40,493 bases of DNA, taken from assembly GCA_004524535.1 (NCBI GenBank), contig SDNY01000018.1:1-40493 (forward strand). Reading direction: 5' to 3'. This DNA comes from Promethearchaeota archaeon. Its GTDB lineage: Archaea > Asgardarchaeota > Lokiarchaeia > Sigyniarchaeales > SOKP01. Under the pieces are notes generated by a model, which saw only the letters and a list, made by a program, of their open reading frames with translations, ran no database searches and was not told the origin of the DNA. A program made the position numbers and the translations under genes. Within the stretch, counting starts at the first letter, position 1. Every line of letters starts with the position of its first letter. Positions 27,125 to 35,818 of the stretch are shown here, piece by piece.

Positions 27125-28411
27125 ATGAAAATGTCAACCGAAATAGCAAATGCGATGATGGGAAATACACCCGCCATAACTTTTGCAGAAGGCACTTGCC
27201 ATATTATACCTGCTTTTGGGAATATGGGCGTTTTAGAATCGGATGAGGGATTATTAATTTTTGATACTCCGATTAGACCAATGGCACGGGGAGCATTTCG
27301 TAAGCTAAGAGAAATCACTGATAAGCCAGTTAAATATATCATTTATTCCCATGGACATATAGATCACGCATATGGATTTGGACCAATCATACAAGAAGCA
27401 GAGGAAAAAAGCTGGGAAATGCCTTTAGTAATAGCGCATGAAAATTGCGTGGAGAGATTTAAAAAATACCGCATGCTGGATAAATATCACGAGTGGTTAA
27501 ATCAACAGCAATTCTCATCTTTAACTAAAGGGAAAGGAAAAATTTTTCCCGCTCATGATGAATTAGAACCAAATATAGTAATTAAAGGAAAAGATGTTTA
27601 TAAATTTAAATTTGGGGATTATGATTGCGAGATATATCACGATTGGGGAGAAACTGACGATGCGATTTGGTTATGGGTTCCAGAAAAAAAAGTAATCTTC
27701 GCAGGAGACCTCATGGTAAGCCACTTTCCAAATGTAGGTAATCCATATAAAGTTCAGAGATATCCAAAACATTGGGCTTTAGCAATGGAAAAAATGATGG
27801 AAAAAAATGCTGAATATTTATTACCCGGACATGGCCTCCTAATAGAAGGAAAAGAAAAAGTCAAAGAAGTATTATCTATTACAGCAGAAGCATTAAATTT
27901 CGTTCATGATGAAGTAGTAAAGAGAATGAATGAAGGCAAATGGTTTGAACAAATTTTTCACGAATTACTTGAGATTTTTCCAGAACATTTGAAAAAGCAC
28001 AAGAATTTACGCCCTCTATATGGTTGCTTCGAATTTGCCATACATGCGGTATACAGAGAATATCATGGATGGTATAACACAGGTAATCCTACGGATCTTT
28101 TCCCAGCAAAATCTCAAGATGTAGCAAAAGAATTTTTGAAAGTTGCGAATGAAGAAAAGTTTTTAGAACAAGCCAAGAAGAATTTAGAAGAAGGTAAATT
28201 ACAACTTGCATTGCATTTGATAGACGTGATAATTAAAGGAACAGATCCCGAGAACTATGAACTCCTATTAGAAGCTTATTCTTTAAAAAGCAATATCTTA
28301 AAAAAATTATCTGACGAACAAACATCTTTTATTGCTTCAAATATAATTGCTAATGGCGCAACAGTTCTAAAACCATTAATTAGAGAATTAAAGAAAAAAG
28401 TAAGAAAATAA
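27125..28411 (+). CDS. Alkylsulfatase-like metallo-beta-lactamase-fold hydrolase
   Basis: The 428-residue protein has an MBL core: SHGHIDH with H76, H78, D80 and H81, FAGDLM near 195 and PGHG near 237. The middle region includes YREYHGWYNTGNP, close to the GWYDGNP-type motif of the BDS1/SdsA1 alkyl sulfatase family, followed by a helical dimerisation-like part (KNLEEGKLQLALHLID) as in that family. Members cleave alkyl sulfates with a two-zinc site. It starts seven bases after the second reductase-like gene and ends at a T-tract, so it appears to close the cluster. The true substrate could differ; other MBL hydrolases share the core. Confidence 0.82.
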   Translation: MKMSTEIANAMMGNTPAITFAEGTCHIIPAFGNMGVLESDEGLLIFDTPIRPMARGAFRKLREITDKPVKYIIYSHGHIDHAYGFGPIIQEAEEKSWEMPLVIAHENCVERFKKYRMLDKYHEWLNQQQFSSLTKGKGKIFPAHDELEPNIVIKGKDVYKFKFGDYDCEIYHDWGETDDAIWLWVPEKKVIFAGDLMVSHFPNVGNPYKVQRYPKHWALAMEKMMEKNAEYLLPGHGLLIEGKEKVKEVLSITAEALNFVHDEVVKRMNEGKWFEQIFHELLEIFPEHLKKHKNLRPLYGCFEFAIHAVYREYHGWYNTGNPTDLFPAKSQDVAKEFLKVANEEKFLEQAKKNLEEGKLQLALHLIDVIIKGTDPENYELLLEAYSLKSNILKKLSDEQTSFIASNIIANGATVLKPLIRELKKKVRK

Positions 28412-28415
28412 AATA

Positions 28416-28426
28416 TTTTTTTTTTT
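28416..28426 (+). terminator. T-tract terminator at the end of the redox cluster
   Basis: Eleven T residues start five bases after the MBL gene stop, and a second T-run lies about 12 bases further on. The strip separates two convergent genes and fits an archaeal oligo-T terminator for the plus-strand cluster. Confidence 0.6.
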
Positions 28427-28453
28427 ATTTTTAAATAATTTTTTTGTTATAAT

Positions 28454-29260
28454 TTATATTGATGATTCATCTTCTACTTGCTTAATTAATCCCAATAAGT
28501 AAGGAATAGCTAAGAAGGGCAAATATATAAGAGCAATCTCTACAAAAGCGTTATAAAGTATTACCATTAACTCTATTATCGGAGGTGCTCTTCGTAAATT
28601 AGAATAAGTTCCGTCAGGATTTTTTGTACCAATTTCAACCCACCTTTGACCAGATAACCAATATACAAAATACCATGCACACCCTAGAAAAAACATTATA
28701 AGAAACATATACAATCCTCTTTTTCTCGTATCTTTATCTGTTTTGATTAACCAATATATTGCAGGAGAAACAAGCGGAATTATAAGCAATTCCCAGATAG
28801 GAAAGACATCTCTTCGACCTGGAACGTCTCCTCCTATATTCGGAGTATAAATTCCATGACTAAACATAATTAAAGAGATAGTAATCACCACGATCCCCAG
28901 AACCAACACGCTATATTTTCTTGTTTCCTCATTTATATATAAATCTGTTATAAATAATGCCATTATCCCTACTGTAGTTCCTTCAGCAAGCCCTTGAAGT
29001 GGAATAGAAAGCCAAATCGGGATCTCCATCCCAAATAGAAATCTGTGCGGCATTTCTCGAATACCCATCAAATTAATTGCTAATTCAACTGAACTCCAAA
29101 AAAGAAAACTTGTTATATATACACAAAAATAATCTTTTCTCCCTTTCCATTTCCAATCTATAATACAAATACATAAAGCAACAATGGCAAATAATAGTTT
29201 GAAATCGTATTCTTCTCCCCAAAATCCTCCTCGCACAATGAAAATACTTTCAAATAGCAT
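28454..29260 (-). CDS. Polytopic membrane protein, about seven TM helices, unknown
   Basis: The 268-residue protein starts at ATG, with hydrophobic segments at roughly 20-36, 47-66, 82-105, 117-137, 152-169, 180-200 and 230-260. A polar loop near 205-225 (KNPDGTYSNLRRAPP) sits before the last helices. No transporter or enzyme signature is visible. It converges with the redox cluster and is separated from it by T-tracts, so no functional link is implied. Confidence 0.65.
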   Translation of the reverse strand: MLFESIFIVRGGFWGEEYDFKLLFAIVALCICIIDWKWKGRKDYFCVYITSFLFWSSVELAINLMGIREMPHRFLFGMEIPIWLSIPLQGLAEGTTVGIMALFITDLYINEETRKYSVLVLGIVVITISLIMFSHGIYTPNIGGDVPGRRDVFPIWELLIIPLVSPAIYWLIKTDKDTRKRGLYMFLIMFFLGCAWYFVYWLSGQRWVEIGTKNPDGTYSNLRRAPPIIELMVILYNAFVEIALIYLPFLAIPYLLGLIKQVEDESSI

Positions 29261-29356
29261 AATTATTAATAACTAGAGTAAAGATTATAAAAAACTTATT
29301 TAATTTAATCCTTCTTTTATTATCATAAATTAAAACTCATTAAAATAAAGAATTAT

Positions 29357-30547
29357 ATGTCAGATAATTATTCGAAATTTATTGAATTAGAAAAACAGCA
29401 TCACACAAAGCTATACTCTAAACGAGACTACGTTATAATAAAAGGAAAAGGCGCTCTCCTTTATGATGAGAAAGGAAACGAATATATTGACTGTATAGCG
29501 GGGCATGGTGTATTAAATATAGGTCATAGTCATCCAAAATACATTGAGGCAATAAAACAACAAGTTGAAAACTTAGTTATGGTGCCACCGGGATTTGTTG
29601 TTGAAGAAAGAGCCAAATTACTCCAAAAATTAGCAGATATAACTCCAAAAAATTTAACGCAAACTTTTCTTTCAAATAGCGGTACCGAAGCAACTGAAGC
29701 AGCAATTAAATTAGTATTAGCTAGTAATAGAGACAAAAAAAAACCTGAAATAATAGCTTTTAGAAGAAGCTTTCATGGTCGGACATTAGGTTCTTTATCA
29801 ATGACACATAATATAAAATACAGAAAACCCTTTTTATCTTGGTTATCCCCCCACGTAAAATATGCCTCATATGGAGATATAAATTCTGTAAAAGAATTAG
29901 TTAATGAAAATACCTCGGCAATTTTCTGTGAGTTGATTCAAGGAGAAGGAGGGGTGAATCCTGCTCCAGAGGACTTTCCTAAGCAATTAAGAGAGTTATG
30001 TGATGAAAAAGATTTAATTTTTGTGGACGATGAGGTTCAAACTGGATTTGGAAGAACAGGAAAGATGTTCGCATTTGAACACTACGGTGTTGTACCAGAT
30101 GTTATATGTATGGCTAAGGCTCTAGCAGGAGGATTACCAATAGGAGCAACTATTGCTTCCGAAGATTTATATAATAAATTTAACGTAGGAGAACTTAATA
30201 CAACTTTTGGAGGTAATCCCTTAGTATGCGCTGCCGCAAATGCAACTATTGACATTATAATCGAGGAAAATCTCATAGAGAATTCATCAAAACAAGGTAA
30301 TAAAATATTTTCAAATCTACAAGAATTTGCCAAAGATTGTGACATGATACGGGAAATACGAGGTAAAGGTTTAATGATTGGAATTGAATATAGAAAAAGA
30401 GTGAAAGATTTAATAACTCAGGCTGAGAAAAAAGGTGTGTTAATGTTGAATGCAGGATTAACAGTTATTAGATTATTACCTCCATTAGTTATTAATGATA
30501 GTCAAGTAGAAAAAGTTATAGAAGTTCTTCACCACATTTCAGAATAA
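29357..30547 (+). CDS. Class III PLP-dependent aminotransferase (ArgD/LysJ-like)
   Basis: The 396-residue enzyme is of fold type I. Motifs are LSNSGTEATEAAIKLV (phosphate-binding), FRRSFHGRTLGSLS, VDDEVQTGFGRTGKMFAFEHYG and the PLP lysine K254 in MAKALAGGLPIGA. The length and the DEVQTGFGRTG form suit acetylornithine/acetyl-lysine or related omega-aminotransferases. No lysine or arginine biosynthesis neighbours are present, so substrate assignment is uncertain. GABA or beta-alanine aminotransferase is an alternative. Confidence 0.85.
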   Translation: MSDNYSKFIELEKQHHTKLYSKRDYVIIKGKGALLYDEKGNEYIDCIAGHGVLNIGHSHPKYIEAIKQQVENLVMVPPGFVVEERAKLLQKLADITPKNLTQTFLSNSGTEATEAAIKLVLASNRDKKKPEIIAFRRSFHGRTLGSLSMTHNIKYRKPFLSWLSPHVKYASYGDINSVKELVNENTSAIFCELIQGEGGVNPAPEDFPKQLRELCDEKDLIFVDDEVQTGFGRTGKMFAFEHYGVVPDVICMAKALAGGLPIGATIASEDLYNKFNVGELNTTFGGNPLVCAAANATIDIIIEENLIENSSKQGNKIFSNLQEFAKDCDMIREIRGKGLMIGIEYRKRVKDLITQAEKKGVLMLNAGLTVIRLLPPLVINDSQVEKVIEVLHHISE

Positions 30548-30618
30548 TCATTTTAACAAATACATAATAAGAGATATTTATTCATAAATAGGCCAAAATT
30601 AATTTTTGAGTTATTTCT

Positions 30619-30624
30619 AAGGTG
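30619..30624 (+). promoter_or_regulatory. Possible ribosome site deciding an ATT start
   Basis: AAGGTG lies eight bases before the ATT at 30633, which opens a coding-looking 33-codon extension of the 255-residue ORF. It supports initiation at ATT, though a GTG start within the same motif plus a one-base deletion is an alternative. Confidence 0.35.
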
Positions 30625-30632
30625 TTTTAAAC

Positions 30633-31499
30633 ATTACAAAAATAACAGAAAAAGAGTTTCTAACAAAACTATTAGAAGTTGTTGCTAAGCTCGTAAGCAT
30701 AGTAAAAGCACAAGGATCGCGCTTTGAAAAAATGTGGAATGAACATTTAAAAAAATTTAATGATACGCCTCATAAAATACGTCAAATTCCTCTAAATGAG
30801 GAAAATTTTCTCAAGGACATCGATTATCGAATCAAAATTTTAAAAATAGTAGAAGCGTCTCAAGTAGACGGTTTTTATGCTATAAAATCAATATTAGAGA
30901 CTATCTATAATTTATATTTTAATTCTGATTTATTTAAAAACACGTTTTCCCTCATAGATCAAAAAATGATAGAATATATGACTGCGAGGGAGATCCTAGG
31001 AAATTTAATTCAATATAACAAAATGGATCATGAAACTGTGCCATTAAAATATAATATTATGGCTAGAAATTATCTACTAATTAAACTCAAAGGTCAAGTG
31101 GACGTAGATATTCTTGAAAATATGAAAAAACTGAACTTAGATCTAGATTTAGTTGAATTGGACAAAATAATGGATGAAATCGTAGCAGATGGCTTAATTA
31201 ATAAGGAAAAACAAGAAGACAAATATTTCTATAAATTAGAAAAAGAACTGAAATTGAGTGAAGAAGGAGAGATAAAATTTAATGAGAGTGGAATAAGAGC
31301 TATTATCCAATGGCCCACTCAATTTTGGAGAAGCTTCTACAACTTACGGGAATTAAATATAACAGTAGAAGAAAACGTTAAACATCGTGATTTTCTCCAT
31401 CAAATCCTAAGTAAATCGGCAACACAGGGTTTCGGACCTACAAATTTCGTAATTAAGAATTTAATCAAATATTTTGAAAAAATTAAAGAGACACAATAG
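30633..31499 (+). CDS. Hypothetical protein, N-terminally extended beyond the track
   Basis: The track gives 255 residues from ATG 30732, but the same frame stays open back to a TAA at 30618. The extension reads ITKITEKEFLTKLLEVVAKL..., clearly coding-like and continuous with MWNEHLKKF. No ATG, GTG or TTG occurs in it. Initiation may be at ATT 30633 behind AAGGTG. Alternatively one T is missing from the T-run after GTG 30622, which would give MFLNITKITE. The rest is mostly helical, with a winged-helix-like part around 150-220 (DKIMDEIVADGLINKEKQ... YKLEKELKLSEEG). Function unknown. It converges with dtdA, five bases between the stops. Confidence 0.6.
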   Translation: MTKITEKEFLTKLLEVVAKLVSIVKAQGSRFEKMWNEHLKKFNDTPHKIRQIPLNEENFLKDIDYRIKILKIVEASQVDGFYAIKSILETIYNLYFNSDLFKNTFSLIDQKMIEYMTAREILGNLIQYNKMDHETVPLKYNIMARNYLLIKLKGQVDVDILENMKKLNLDLDLVELDKIMDEIVADGLINKEKQEDKYFYKLEKELKLSEEGEIKFNESGIRAIIQWPTQFWRSFYNLRELNITVEENVKHRDFLHQILSKSATQGFGPTNFVIKNLIKYFEKIKETQ

Positions 31500-31504
31500 A
31501 AATA

Positions 31505-32413
31505 TTAGAAATCTTTGGTTTTCTTAATTGGTATATCGAATTCTTCTAATAATGGAATTAAATGTTTTTTATCATCTGAGTTTGTACCTTTCCAATCAAT
31601 TAAAAAACAATTTATTTGTTCCAAGTTATTAGAAATCATTTGTTCAATCATCTCCTTGTTCAAATCTCGAATAAAGTATTTAGGACATATAAATGAAATC
31701 GCTACGTTCTTATTTGAAATTAATTTTTGAAATTGAGGGGCATAATGTGGTCCTCCAAAACCAATGCCAATTTCTGGAGGTTTTTTTTTTCGAAATTCGA
31801 CATATTCTAAGCAAGTATCGAGAATAGCATGCCCCACGACAAGAGCGCCTTTTTCGATTTTCCATTCCTTTTCACTACTGCCCAACTCCAAAAATATTAA
31901 TGGTTTTTCTAAAGATGTTGGTCCATGGTGAGTTACTTCGATATCTAATGAGAAATCCAACATTTGTTTTTTAGATCTTTGTGATTCTAAGGAGACATAA
32001 GCCGATTTAAGCAAGATTGCGCTTGATTTGGACAATACTCGTGGTTTGCCTCCAAAATCTGCTTTATTACTCCAATTTCCTGTAGTATGGACTAGAAATG
32101 CCGGGCGTTCTGTCTCTGACTTATGCCGACTGGCAAAAATAAGCAAATCAGGATTAATGTCTGACTCATCTAATTTTAGCTCATTTAAATGAATTAAAGG
32201 ATCATCAGTTAAACCAAGATATATCTGATTCTCGTTTAAATAACTATTTTTTTTTTCTGGATCTGATGTGAATCCTTCAAATATAAATAGAGGATTATTA
32301 TGCCACTTATCATCTATTTTTTTGAACGAATATAACGCTGAATTTAATAATTTATCGCGTATATTCATAGAAGCTATATCCTCTGTTGAAGTTATCACCA
32401 AAAATTGCGTCAA
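31505..32413 (-). CDS. dtdA: D-aminoacyl-tRNA deacylase, archaeal type (DTD2/GEK1)
   Basis: Hydrolyses D-amino acids from mischarged tRNA. The 302 residues match the archaeal/plant DTD2 family: IFASRHKSETERPAFLVHTTGNW near residue 92, FGGKPRVLS, DIEVTHHGPTS near 157, LELGSSEKEW, and GIGFGGPHYAPQFQKL near 228, all with conserved histidines and glycines. The start is TTG at 32413 (no better ATG nearby). Length is slightly above the usual size of about 270-280 residues because of charged inserts. It stands alone between convergent and divergent neighbours. Confidence 0.92.
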   Translation of the reverse strand: MTQFLVITSTEDIASMNIRDKLLNSALYSFKKIDDKWHNNPLFIFEGFTSDPEKKNSYLNENQIYLGLTDDPLIHLNELKLDESDINPDLLIFASRHKSETERPAFLVHTTGNWSNKADFGGKPRVLSKSSAILLKSAYVSLESQRSKKQMLDFSLDIEVTHHGPTSLEKPLIFLELGSSEKEWKIEKGALVVGHAILDTCLEYVEFRKKKPPEIGIGFGGPHYAPQFQKLISNKNVAISFICPKYFIRDLNKEMIEQMISNNLEQINCFLIDWKGTNSDDKKHLIPLLEEFDIPIKKTKDF

Positions 32414-32528
32414 ATTTCTACCACCAGAAAATTTTTATAAAACTACGCCTAAAAATTCAATAAATTATATTTATAAAAAATTATATTATTATTGAATTAA
32501 AATTATAGCAAATTTATATTAAATAAAA

Positions 32529-33500
32529 TTGATAGAAATAGATTTAATAATCATCATAATAATAGCAATTATTTTTGGCACTGCATTCTTTATAGCTGAT
32601 TTTTTTGAGCACAAGCATCATCAATTACATATTTCTCTAATCGCTGGAATATCCGTGGCCTATTTCTTTCTTGTAGTCCTTCCTGAAGTGGCTTCAGGAA
32701 TGCCTGAGTATCTATTAAATTTCGAAATATTTGAATATTTTTTCATTCTAATGGGCTTTATTTTTTTCCACGTGTCTGAGAAATTAATCTTACAAAAAGT
32801 TGAGTCTAAATCACAAAAACGAATGCGTAAATTACTAAAAATGGAAAAAGATTTAGAGTTCGTAGAAGAAAATATTGAAAATGTTTTGGAATCTGAATTG
32901 CAAGAAGAAAAATTAGATATTGCTGCGTTAAAAAATTTAAATGAGTCTATTTTGGGATTAAAAGAGCAGGAAAAAACAATAAAAAAAGAAATTGAACAAT
33001 ATAAATTAAAAATCCAGAATCATCTTAATAAAGATTTATCCGAATTCAGATTTTTCACTAATTTTACTTACCATCTTTTAGTGGGGATTATTTTGGTTGG
33101 GCTTCTATTTATAGAATTCTTAGCAGCATTTCTTTTTTTTATTTTTGCGTGGTTCAGAATAATCATTTCTAATAGATCAGAAAGACACATAATATTCACT
33201 GACTTAGAAATTTACGAAGAAACCGATTATGGCACTAATTTAATTAAAAAAACATTATTAGGATTGGCAGCACTTACAGGCGTCTTTATTGGTTTGGTAT
33301 TTGAACTGGTTCTGCCAATAAAAATTGAATTAGAATTAATTTATATCTTATTTTCTTTTATTTCTGGTGTGATTTTATATACGATTGTTCGAGAAGTAAT
33401 TCCAGAGAAAGAAAAAGGTAATCCGTTGTACTTTTTAGTCGGAGCGGTTGGTTTCATAATTATAATACTCTTTATTAAGATTTTCACAACTTTAATATAA
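32529..33500 (+). CDS. ZIP-like membrane protein with cytosolic coiled-coil loop
   Basis: The 323-residue protein starts at TTG. Hydrophobic segments at about 5-24, 35-54, 67-85, 182-215, 240-262, 268-290 and 300-320 suggest seven or eight helices. Two segments resemble ZIP metal transporters: AGISVAYFFLVVLPEV (ZIP TM2-like) and SGVILYTIVREVIPE (ZIP TM7-like). A highly charged 80-residue stretch (about 92-172, KRMRKLLKMEKDLEFVEEN...) predicts a coiled coil where ZIPs have their variable loop. TYHLLVG could match the metal-site helix but lacks the full HExPHE motif. Transport activity is therefore uncertain. Confidence 0.6.
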   Translation: MIEIDLIIIIIIAIIFGTAFFIADFFEHKHHQLHISLIAGISVAYFFLVVLPEVASGMPEYLLNFEIFEYFFILMGFIFFHVSEKLILQKVESKSQKRMRKLLKMEKDLEFVEENIENVLESELQEEKLDIAALKNLNESILGLKEQEKTIKKEIEQYKLKIQNHLNKDLSEFRFFTNFTYHLLVGIILVGLLFIEFLAAFLFFIFAWFRIIISNRSERHIIFTDLEIYEETDYGTNLIKKTLLGLAALTGVFIGLVFELVLPIKIELELIYILFSFISGVILYTIVREVIPEKEKGNPLYFLVGAVGFIIIILFIKIFTTLI

Positions 33501-33628
33501 ATTTAAAACATATTATTTTTATCATAAAATCAAAAATAAAGCTCTAATAACACTCAGTTATTTTACAATAATGTAATCAATAATTTCAAAGATAAAAAAA
33601 ATATATAAACTTATTAAAGGAGAACAAT

Positions 33629-34030
33629 TTGGCTAAAATTATTAAAGATATCTGGATTTTAACCCAAACAGGTACAGTTGTATTCAAACGCGTTTTTAAC
33701 TCTAATGTTAAGGCTCAGCTTTTTGGAGGGCTTATGAGCGCTCTAAACTCTTTCGCAAATGAACTTGAGAGTGGAGGGCTTACTAATTTTGGATCGAGCT
33801 CTATGAAATTTACACTCTTAAAAAACCACGATTTTTTATTTGTATGTACAGCTGAAAAAAAAGTTAAAGAGAAACGCCTTCATGAAGTAATAATAAAAGT
33901 AGCTGAAAAATTTTTTAATCTGTATCCTGCAGAATGGTGTAAAAATGAATGGGATGGAGATATCTCTATTTTTGATAATTTTGTAAATGAAATCAAATTC
34001 GCTCTTCAACAACCGGCGAAGAAGGTTTAA
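33629..34030 (+). CDS. Stand-alone longin-like domain protein
   Basis: The 133-residue protein starts at TTG, seven bases after AAAGGAGA. The pattern IWILTQTGTVVFKRVF, then a long helix (AQLFGGLMSALNSFANEL), then SSSMKFTLLKNHDFLFVCTAEKK and a C-terminal helix is that of longin/roadblock-type modules common in Asgard archaea. No TM or lipidation motif is present. It precedes cdhE by 283 bases and probably has its own transcript. It may partner small GTPases, by family analogy only. Confidence 0.72.
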   Translation: MAKIIKDIWILTQTGTVVFKRVFNSNVKAQLFGGLMSALNSFANELESGGLTNFGSSSMKFTLLKNHDFLFVCTAEKKVKEKRLHEVIIKVAEKFFNLYPAEWCKNEWDGDISIFDNFVNEIKFALQQPAKKV

Positions 34031-34297
34031 GCCGGGCTTTAATGATTATACAAAAACAAAAGTTCATGATTTTCGAACCGACAAGTCTTATAAAAGTTTG
34101 AAATAAAAAAAATTTTCATCTGTTTTTGGATAGATAATTATAATTTTTAGAAAGGCAATCATTATTTTGTCTTTAGATTTTTAAGCAAATTTTTAATTAT
34201 CTCCATAATTAACCTATATAAAAATATTAAATATATTGTTTTATGAAGTCAATCTATTAAATTAAAAATTAATTAAATTAATTGAAATGTTAAAATG

Positions 34298-34305
34298 AAG
34301 GAGGA
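34298..34305 (+). promoter_or_regulatory. Strong Shine-Dalgarno site for cdhE TTG start
   Basis: AAGGAGGA lies nine bases before the TTG at 34314. It supports the TTG as the true start of cdhE, since there is no in-frame ATG nearby. Confidence 0.65.
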
Positions 34306-34313
34306 AATTAACG

Positions 34314-35762
34314 TTGGCACGTCCTAGCCCTTTGGACATTTATAGCTTACTCGACAGGAGTAATTGTGGTGATTGTGGCTACGCAACATGCATGGCGTTT
34401 GCCACAGATCTCTTAGAAAGAAAAGTTACATTAGAAGATTGTACTCATCTTATGCAACAACCAAAGCAAGCTAAAAACCTTGCAAAATTAAGAGAAATTA
34501 CAACTCCTCCACAGAAACCAGTAATTATTGGTGTAGGTGAGCGAGCTTGTATTTGCGGCGGAGAAGAGGTCCTTATGAGGCATCAACTTACATATTACAA
34601 TGAAACAGCTATTTTTATGGAAATTGCGGACGATAATCCTGATTTAGAAGAAATTATAAAGTATTTAACTGATTTAAAACTTGAAAGAATGGGAGATGTC
34701 CTTAGAATTAATGGTATTGCATTGAGATGTGTTTCTGGAGACCTTGACCAATTTAAACTCGCTGCGAAGAAAATTTCAGAGATAACGGATCTTCCAATTA
34801 TGTTATGTTGTATAATGAATCCAGAGATCTTACTAGCTGGTGCCACTGAAATAAAAGATAAAAAGCCTTTATTATATGGAGCAACTAAAGATTCATGGGA
34901 ACAAGTTGGAACATTTGCCGTACAAAATAATTTACCAATTGTGGCTGTATCAAGTGATTTGGATGAATTGATTTCTTTAAGTGCGACCTTACAGAAATTA
35001 GGCGCAAAAGAAATCGTTTTAGATCCGGGAACCTTCTTTGGACCTGGTAAATTAGCATTTACTTACGATAATATTCTACAATTACGAAATGCTGCTATTG
35101 ATAAGGAAGATCCCAACGCTGGTTGGCCAGTAATGGGTGTTCCAGCAGCTTATTGGGTTCAAATGGATACTAGTCAAGGAGATTTATGGACTCATCAATA
35201 TCAAGAGGTTATCATGGGAGCATTAATGGAATCAATTGATACGTCTCTCATTGTATTACATACTGGTAAAAAGAAAGACGATATCTGGGCTTTATTGGCG
35301 TTAATGACTTTACGCCAAAGTGTATTCTCTGATCCACGAATATATCCAACAGCAGATCCTGGTTTAATTCAAATTGGAGAGCCTGGGGATATGGCTCCTA
35401 TTTTTGTTACTTCAAATTATCGATTAACTAAAATTCCTGTCGAGATTGACATTAAAGGAGCCAATCTTGATAGTTGGCTCTTAGTGGTTAATAGCGAAGG
35501 AATCGGGATCGAGTCTGCTGTCGCGGGAGGACAATTTAATGCGACTTCCATAGCTGAAGCTGTACAAGAATTCAAGGCATTTGATAAAGTGAAACATAGA
35601 ATACTAATAATTCCTGGCATGGCTGCTAGATTAAGTGGTGCCCTAGAAGATGAAGCTGATGCTGTTGTATTAGTTGGACCACGAGACAGCTCAGGTATAA
35701 AAAAATTCTATGATACTCGATGGGATCCTGAAAAAGATATGAAAGAGTACGCAGAACGCTGA
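34314..35762 (+). CDS. cdhE: Acetyl-CoA decarbonylase/synthase gamma subunit (corrinoid iron-sulfur protein large subunit)
   Basis: The 482-residue protein carries the methyl group in the Wood-Ljungdahl pathway. The N-terminal cluster motif is C18-x2-C21-x4-C26-x16-C43 (SNCGDCGYATCMAF ... LEDC), binding the low-potential 4Fe-4S cluster. The middle is a TIM-barrel domain (KPVIIGVGERA, LYGATKDSW, LDPGTFFGPGKL). The C-terminal corrinoid-binding part ends with IIPGMAARLSGALEDE and VVLVGPRDSSGI. Starts at TTG with a strong ribosome site. In this window it is alone: no cdhA, B, C or D genes are adjacent, although many archaea cluster them. Confidence 0.95.
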   Translation: MARPSPLDIYSLLDRSNCGDCGYATCMAFATDLLERKVTLEDCTHLMQQPKQAKNLAKLREITTPPQKPVIIGVGERACICGGEEVLMRHQLTYYNETAIFMEIADDNPDLEEIIKYLTDLKLERMGDVLRINGIALRCVSGDLDQFKLAAKKISEITDLPIMLCCIMNPEILLAGATEIKDKKPLLYGATKDSWEQVGTFAVQNNLPIVAVSSDLDELISLSATLQKLGAKEIVLDPGTFFGPGKLAFTYDNILQLRNAAIDKEDPNAGWPVMGVPAAYWVQMDTSQGDLWTHQYQEVIMGALMESIDTSLIVLHTGKKKDDIWALLALMTLRQSVFSDPRIYPTADPGLIQIGEPGDMAPIFVTSNYRLTKIPVEIDIKGANLDSWLLVVNSEGIGIESAVAGGQFNATSIAEAVQEFKAFDKVKHRILIIPGMAARLSGALEDEADAVVLVGPRDSSGIKKFYDTRWDPEKDMKEYAER

Positions 35763-35775
35763 GTTTAATAACTTA

Positions 35776-35797
35776 TTTTTTTACTTTCTTTTTTTTT
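35776..35797 (+). terminator. Paired T-tracts after cdhE
   Basis: Runs of seven and nine T residues follow the cdhE stop within 35 bases and end before the convergent HAD gene. They fit archaeal oligo-T termination. Confidence 0.5.
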
Positions 35798-35818
35798 AAC
35801 CATTCATTTATGTGTATT

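Noticed and set aside
26995-27342. 115-residue minus-strand ORF at the reductase/MBL junction
   Set aside because: Shadow ORF; both plus-strand genes have strong motifs there.
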